DNA of 64,000 nucleotides from Sphaerisporangium sp040685555 (lineage in GTDB: Bacteria > Actinomycetota > Actinomycetes > Streptosporangiales > Streptosporangiaceae), in the NCBI RefSeq assembly GCF_040685555.1, contig NZ_JBFBIK010000002.1, positions 128,938 through 192,937 on the forward strand, written 5' to 3'. This document shows, piece after piece, positions 60,348 to 64,000 of this stretch. The position numbers and the translations under genes were made by a program. Every line of letters begins with the position of its first letter. Within the stretch, counting starts at the first letter, position 1. The notes beneath the pieces were generated by a model. That model saw only the letters and a list, made by a program, of their open reading frames with translations. It did not search any database and was not told the DNA's origin.

Positions 60348-62087
60348 ATGACTCGCGTCCCTTGGGCCACCATCAGTGGCAACGACATGGAAGACCTCGT
60401 TGCCATCCTCCTCTTCAGTGAGTATCCCGAAGGCGCCCAACGCATCACCCCCTCTCAGGGTGATGGGGGGATGGACGTGCGGATCTGGACTCCCGACGGC
60501 TGGGACGTGTACCAGATCAAGAAGTTCTTCAAAGCTCTTGAAGCTGGTCAGAAGACGCAGGTGCTGGAGTCCTTCGCCGCATTCCAAGCCGAGGTAGCCA
60601 GCACCAGGATGCCAGTAAAGCGCTGGACAGTGCTCATGCCGTGGGATCCAACCCGTGAGCAGCGAGCCTGGTTTCATGAGAAGACCGACAACGACCTCTT
60701 CCCCACCTGGTGGGACGGCCTGTCGCGCCTCGAGACTTTAGCGTCACACCATCCTGCTGCTGTCGACTATTTTATAGGGAATGGCAAGGAGCGTACTTTC
60801 GATCTCATCGAGCGCGCGATGCGCATTGGGGACTCATCGTTAGGAGCCGCCCCGGGCGGATCCTTAGCCGCGGCAGCCTTTGCGAAGGTGGCAGAGATCG
60901 AGGCTCTCCTCCAGGAGACCGATCCGTTCTATCGCTACACTCTCACCATCGAGCCTGCGCCGGATCTTAGTCAGGGTTCTGCGGTCTTAGCTCAAGCGCC
61001 TGGATTTGCCTACGCCAAGTATCACGCCATTGATGCAGCTCGTTGCGTGGTGATCCGTGCCTTCTATCGGACAGGGGGCGTAGCCCAACTGCGGCCAATT
61101 CGGACGTACTTCAACTTGACGCCCGAGGATGGCACGCCGGAGGCTGCCGCAGTTCGTGAGTTCTGGGAGTACGGGACGCATCTGGAAAACGTCCCTGGAG
61201 CGGTGACCGTAGTCGACGACCCCACCGGCCTCGCGGACGAGGAACCAGCATTGCTTTCCTACTTCGCGGCGGTCGACACCTCGCTTCCCGATCTTGAGGC
61301 CCGGCTTCTAGGTCCAGATGGCCAGATCCTGCATCGCATCCCATTGATCAACCCAGCGAGGTCGGCCGGCCAAGTCGAGGGAGGTCATAGTCTTACGGCC
61401 CAAGATAGAGCTGGAATATTCACGATAGTTATCAAGGCTAACTTGGTAAGTGGCCGCTATGGATTGCAATTCATCCTTAATGACCTCAGCGGAAAGGCGC
61501 CTTATCAGTCGCTCCCGTCGCTGCTGTTCGTACGCGACCTGCGGCCGGGCAATGCCGCTGTTCTGGGCGTACAGGGTGCCGGCGAGCTTGGTCATCGCAT
61601 GGTCATACCAGAAGGCGATAACCCGATCACCCAGCGAGCCGCTGACCTCCTGGAGTTCGCCAAGGCACTACTCATCTTCCAGCAGTACACTCCAACGCGG
61701 GTCACCATCCCCTCATTGGCCAACCTGACCGCAGAGCAGGTGCAACGCATCTGCACCGTGGCGGATCTCTTGCTTGGGCAGGTCTACGAGTCGGACAAGT
61801 ACCGCTTCCCGATTACGGCGGCTGGCGCTCGGACGATCGTGGCCCAATCCACACCCAGTAGTGTCATCGTCCAGACGCGCCCGTTGGCTGTAGATCTTGG
61901 CAGCTACATCATCGAGTTCGATATCGAAGAACAGTGGATCTTCCAGCTCCCCACGTGTCCCCTTCCAGCCGAAGAGCTTCAGGCCCTCCCTGACGAGGCG
62001 GCCGTAGATCTAGTGCCTAGAGAGGGCGCCAAGATGCTTCACCGCCTGCCGGTTGAGCATGTGCCACGGCTAGTGGAGATCGAGTGA
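60348..62087 (+). CDS. Mrr-like nuclease domain with large unrecognised C-terminus
   Basis: A 579-residue protein. Residues 1-90 resemble a PD-(D/E)XK restriction-endonuclease core: NDMEDLVAILL (E15), SQGDGGMDVRIW (D43) and VYQIKKF (Q56-x-K58), the GDGGxD...QxK pattern of Mrr-type enzymes. Residues about 90-130 (VKRWTVLMPWDPTREQRAWF) continue it. The remaining 450 residues match no family I know. They look like a globular alpha/beta region with a probable beta-sandwich segment (TVVDDPTGLADEE, GRYGLQFILND). It lies 94 bp after the helicase and may be a third component or a separate defence gene. No ribosome-binding site; TAGTCT lies 6 bp before the ATG, so perhaps leaderless. Confidence 0.7.
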   Translation: MTRVPWATISGNDMEDLVAILLFSEYPEGAQRITPSQGDGGMDVRIWTPDGWDVYQIKKFFKALEAGQKTQVLESFAAFQAEVASTRMPVKRWTVLMPWDPTREQRAWFHEKTDNDLFPTWWDGLSRLETLASHHPAAVDYFIGNGKERTFDLIERAMRIGDSSLGAAPGGSLAAAAFAKVAEIEALLQETDPFYRYTLTIEPAPDLSQGSAVLAQAPGFAYAKYHAIDAARCVVIRAFYRTGGVAQLRPIRTYFNLTPEDGTPEAAAVREFWEYGTHLENVPGAVTVVDDPTGLADEEPALLSYFAAVDTSLPDLEARLLGPDGQILHRIPLINPARSAGQVEGGHSLTAQDRAGIFTIVIKANLVSGRYGLQFILNDLSGKAPYQSLPSLLFVRDLRPGNAAVLGVQGAGELGHRMVIPEGDNPITQRAADLLEFAKALLIFQQYTPTRVTIPSLANLTAEQVQRICTVADLLLGQVYESDKYRFPITAAGARTIVAQSTPSSVIVQTRPLAVDLGSYIIEFDIEEQWIFQLPTCPLPAEELQALPDEAAVDLVPREGAKMLHRLPVEHVPRLVEIE

Positions 62088-62178
62088 GCTTGCAGCAGAC
62101 CCCTTGTCATGCAGGGTCATGTTGCTTGTGCCCTGGACGCTTACAAGGGCGGCAGCTTCGGTGAGAGCAGGTTGACTT

Positions 62179-62356
62179 CTGACGAGGATCATCACGGGTC
62201 TTGGGGGCAGCGGCGTCAACGGCTGGGCGGAGCCACACTTCGACAAGCAAGCGCAGCAGGACGAACTCTGGTTAGGGACCTATCGCTGCTCAGCAGCTTT
62301 GTGGGGACCGCGAGCTAACCAAGGAGGAGCTGTTCGACGCCCTGTGGAGCGGATAG
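62179..62356 (+). pseudogene. Short unrecognised coding fragment
   Basis: The frame LTRIITGLGGSGVNGWAEPH, FDKQAQQDELWLG is followed, after one base missing from a GGGG run near 62,303-62,306, by RELTKEELFDALWSG and a stop at 62356. Codon bias in both parts looks like coding sequence. No product is recognised and no start codon is clear. Low confidence. Confidence 0.25.
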
Positions 62357-62364
62357 TTGATCGG

Positions 62365-62748
62365 CTAGAGCGACGGTAGATCCTCCGGCCGGGTTGTCTG
62401 CTCACGGTCTTCGTTCTGCGGTCGTCTCGCCGATGGTCTCCGCACCACTCCCTTCCGCACCAGGGCATTCCGGATCGCCGTCTTCCCAACCTTGAACTTC
62501 ACCACCAGCTCAGCGATGATCATGCTCTTCTCTACATACAGCCTGGCCACCTCGTCTTCCTGGCTGTCTGTGATCGGACGGACGTTGCAGCCGAAGGGTC
62601 ACTCCCCGCCGCCGCAGGTGCGCGCGTACCGTCTGTTCGTGCATCCTGAACTCTTTGATGAGCGAGCGGATGGACGCCCCGACCTGGTAGCGGGCGACAA
62701 GCTTGGTGATCTCCTCGGGAGTGAGCTTCCGATGCGATGGTCACTAAC
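62365..62748 (-). pseudogene. Double helix-turn-helix protein (recombinase-type HTH), frameshifted
   Basis: The minus strand encodes one HTH unit, RKLTPEEITKLVARYQVGAS with IRSLIKEFRMHEQTVRAHL. In another frame it encodes a second unit, ARLYVEKSMIIAELVVKFKV with GKTAIRNALVRKGVVRR, up to the stop at 62365. A tandem TCCG-TCCG duplication at about 62,575-62,584 accounts for the frame change. These resemble the HTH repeats at the end of small serine recombinases or IS regulators; a catalytic domain is missing. Confidence 0.5.
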
Positions 62749-62841
62749 GGCACGGCCGACAACCAGCTAGGGAAGATCCAACGCACCGACCTGGCCACGG
62801 CCCCGGCGTTCATGAGATCTGTCCGGATTAGTGATCGTTGA

Positions 62842-64000
62842 TCAGATGTCGTAAACGGCAAAGGCGGCGTCGTGGACGAGGAGATCACGGCGGGCGTGGG
62901 CGATGTTGGCGCGTCCGGCCAGGCGGATGGTGCTGATCGCCAGGTTGCGGAAGCTGGCGAGTGCCCGCGGTGCGGTTCCGGTTCTGAGCTGTGAGTTATC
63001 TTCCCCGAAGGTGACATCGCGGACCCAGTGCAGCCGGTTTTCCACGGCCCAGTGCCCGCGTTCGTAGTGGTTGAGGTGGGCGGGGCCGGCCAAGTGCGCG
63101 GGCAGGCTGGTGATGCCGTACACGATCTCCTTGCTGGTCCAGACGCCGTCCAGGTCGCCGACATCGCGGCGCAGCCGGAAGGCTTGACGCGCGCCGGGAA
63201 ACAGAGCGTCGTCGGTGAGCGCGGTCCGCAGGGTGCGCCGCTCGGTGCGGCCGTGCCCGCGATCGTCATCGATGCCGGTGGTCTCGGTCCAGCCGATGTC
63301 CGGGCCGGTCAGCAGAGCTCGGGCGGCGGCGTGGGCCAACGGCTGGTTTCCCTTGAGAATCAGAACGTAGTGAGCCTGCAACTCCTCGGTGATCAGACGG
63401 GCTGTGGTCTTGGTGGTGTGCAGCGCATCCAAGGTCACGACCATGCCCGCCAGGTCCAGGCCGGATAGCAACTGCCGGGCCGCCGGGCCTTCGCCGCGCT
63501 TGCTGGGCACCTGGCGCTGGGCCAGGACCGCGCCGCTCTGATGGGTGATCGCCCCGACGAGGAAGACCCGTCCGTCGGCGGTCCGGGCTCCGCGCAGGGC
63601 TTTGCCATCCACCGCGACGGCCGATAGCAGGCCCTCGGGAGCCGGGTGGGTGAGCCGGCGCGATGCGGCGCGGCGCTGCTCACGCTCGGGTGGCCCTGGG
63701 GTGTCGGGGATCTGGGGAACCGGAGCCGGCCCTCGGGCCGCATCCGTCACATAGCCGCAGGTGGCCGCGTCCAGGGCGTCGGCCTCCAGGTCGGCGAGCA
63801 CCCGTCGGAAGGTGCGCTCGCTGGGCACGGTGAACCGGCCGGTGAAGGGATCGCGCCAGGCGCCCAGCCGCTCCAGTCTCTCCTGCGAGCTGCGGGCCGC
63901 CCACTGCCAGATCGCCGCCACGCTGTCGCCACCCACCACCAGCGTCGCGCACGCGGTCAGCCCCAAGATGACCACCAAAGGATGCCGCAGGCCGCGCTCG
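62842..64000 (-). CDS. ISAs1-family transposase, 5' end cut by window edge
   Basis: The frame is open from the stop at 62842 to the right edge, giving 386 visible codons of a DDE transposase. ISAs1 hallmarks are LRHPLVVILGLTACATLVVG, GLLSAVAVDGKALRGA, VVTLDALHTTKTTARL, YVLILKGNQP and HWAVENRLHWVRDVTFGED. The catalytic residues (Asp in VDGKALRGA and LDALHT, Glu in HWAVENRLHW) appear intact, so it could be active. The true start lies beyond base 64,000; the TTG at 63978 is only an internal codon. Confidence 0.85.
   Translation of the reverse strand, partial: ERGLRHPLVVILGLTACATLVVGGDSVAAIWQWAARSSQERLERLGAWRDPFTGRFTVPSERTFRRVLADLEADALDAATCGYVTDAARGPAPVPQIPDTPGPPEREQRRAASRRLTHPAPEGLLSAVAVDGKALRGARTADGRVFLVGAITHQSGAVLAQRQVPSKRGEGPAARQLLSGLDLAGMVVTLDALHTTKTTARLITEELQAHYVLILKGNQPLAHAAARALLTGPDIGWTETTGIDDDRGHGRTERRTLRTALTDDALFPGARQAFRLRRDVGDLDGVWTSKEIVYGITSLPAHLAGPAHLNHYERGHWAVENRLHWVRDVTFGEDNSQLRTGTAPRALASFRNLAISTIRLAGRANIAHARRDLLVHDAAFAVYDI

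Larger units (their letters stand above)
62088..62841. other. Gene-poor stretch with degraded fragments
   Basis: This 750-bp interval between the nuclease gene and the ISAs1 transposase has no intact gene. It contains a possible frameshifted fragment (62179-62356, plus) and a broken HTH gene (62365-62748, minus). The last 90 bp before the transposase stop should hold the end of the insertion sequence, but I cannot fix its inverted repeat with only one end in view. Confidence 0.6.

Noticed and set aside
1..64000. CRISPR arrays, rRNA and tRNA genes
   Set aside because: No regularly spaced repeats, rRNA landmarks or cloverleaf-like segments ending in CCA were noticed. A tRNAscan run would be needed to be certain.

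Overview
The window is a GC-rich chromosome segment from an actinobacterium, most likely of the Streptosporangiales (Nonomuraea/Microbispora/Streptosporangium-like). The taxonomic call is an inference. It rests on the strong GC third-position bias, many GTG starts, apparently leaderless genes, a DUF5753-type HTH/DUF397 pair, FxLD lanthipeptide genes and the familiar serA, ilvBNC, gatCAB, ligA and mnmA neighbourhood. I saw no rRNA, tRNA or CRISPR array.

Region 1 (1-16,200) is mostly amino-acid and sugar metabolism. A phosphotransferase is cut by the left edge. It is followed by cimA, behind a branched-chain leader peptide and attenuator, then a divergent O-methyltransferase, ilvE and leuB. A ROK repressor faces a sugar ABC operon (binding protein, single-domain ATPase, permease, ROK kinase). 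Then come serA, a divergent SseB-like gene and a GPH-type sugar symporter.

Region 2 (16,300-28,900) holds a padR-ABC exporter operon with a double palindromic operator, a DUF1707/FHA protein and a PBP4-type carboxypeptidase. Next is a scar in which a truncated aminoglycoside-phosphotransferase gene abuts a truncated thiopeptide-type RiPP protein fused to an FxLD-system methyltransferase. A cluster of an ATP-binding regulator, an HTH (DUF5753) gene and a DUF397 gene follows.

Region 3 (28,900-53,500) contains ilvB-ilvN-ilvC behind a second attenuator built like that of cimA, and two membrane GGDEF-EAL proteins. It also has a 2-hydroxyacid dehydrogenase, a PQQ-type sugar dehydrogenase lipoprotein and a VanW protein. 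The gatC-gatA-gatB operon is interrupted by an overlapping AAA ATPase/DUF4276 (Toprim-like) pair, a probable defence module. ligA, a secreted protein, a MetE-like protein, an MBL hydrolase and mnmA close this region.

Region 4 (53,600-64,000) is an accessory and decaying zone. Genes for HD, NUDIX, DUF5919 and HAD proteins each carry a frameshift, stop or truncation, and the HAD gene runs into an IS66 transposase fragment. A visibly less GC-rich block then carries a Gabija-like pair (an OLD-type ATPase-Toprim nuclease and a compact UvrD-like helicase). Next comes a large protein with an Mrr-like nuclease motif and an unrecognised C-terminal body. HTH debris and an ISAs1-family transposase, cut by the right edge, end the window. 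The most promising leads for an undescribed system are the gat-embedded ATPase/DUF4276 pair and the nuclease-plus-unknown protein beside the Gabija-like pair.
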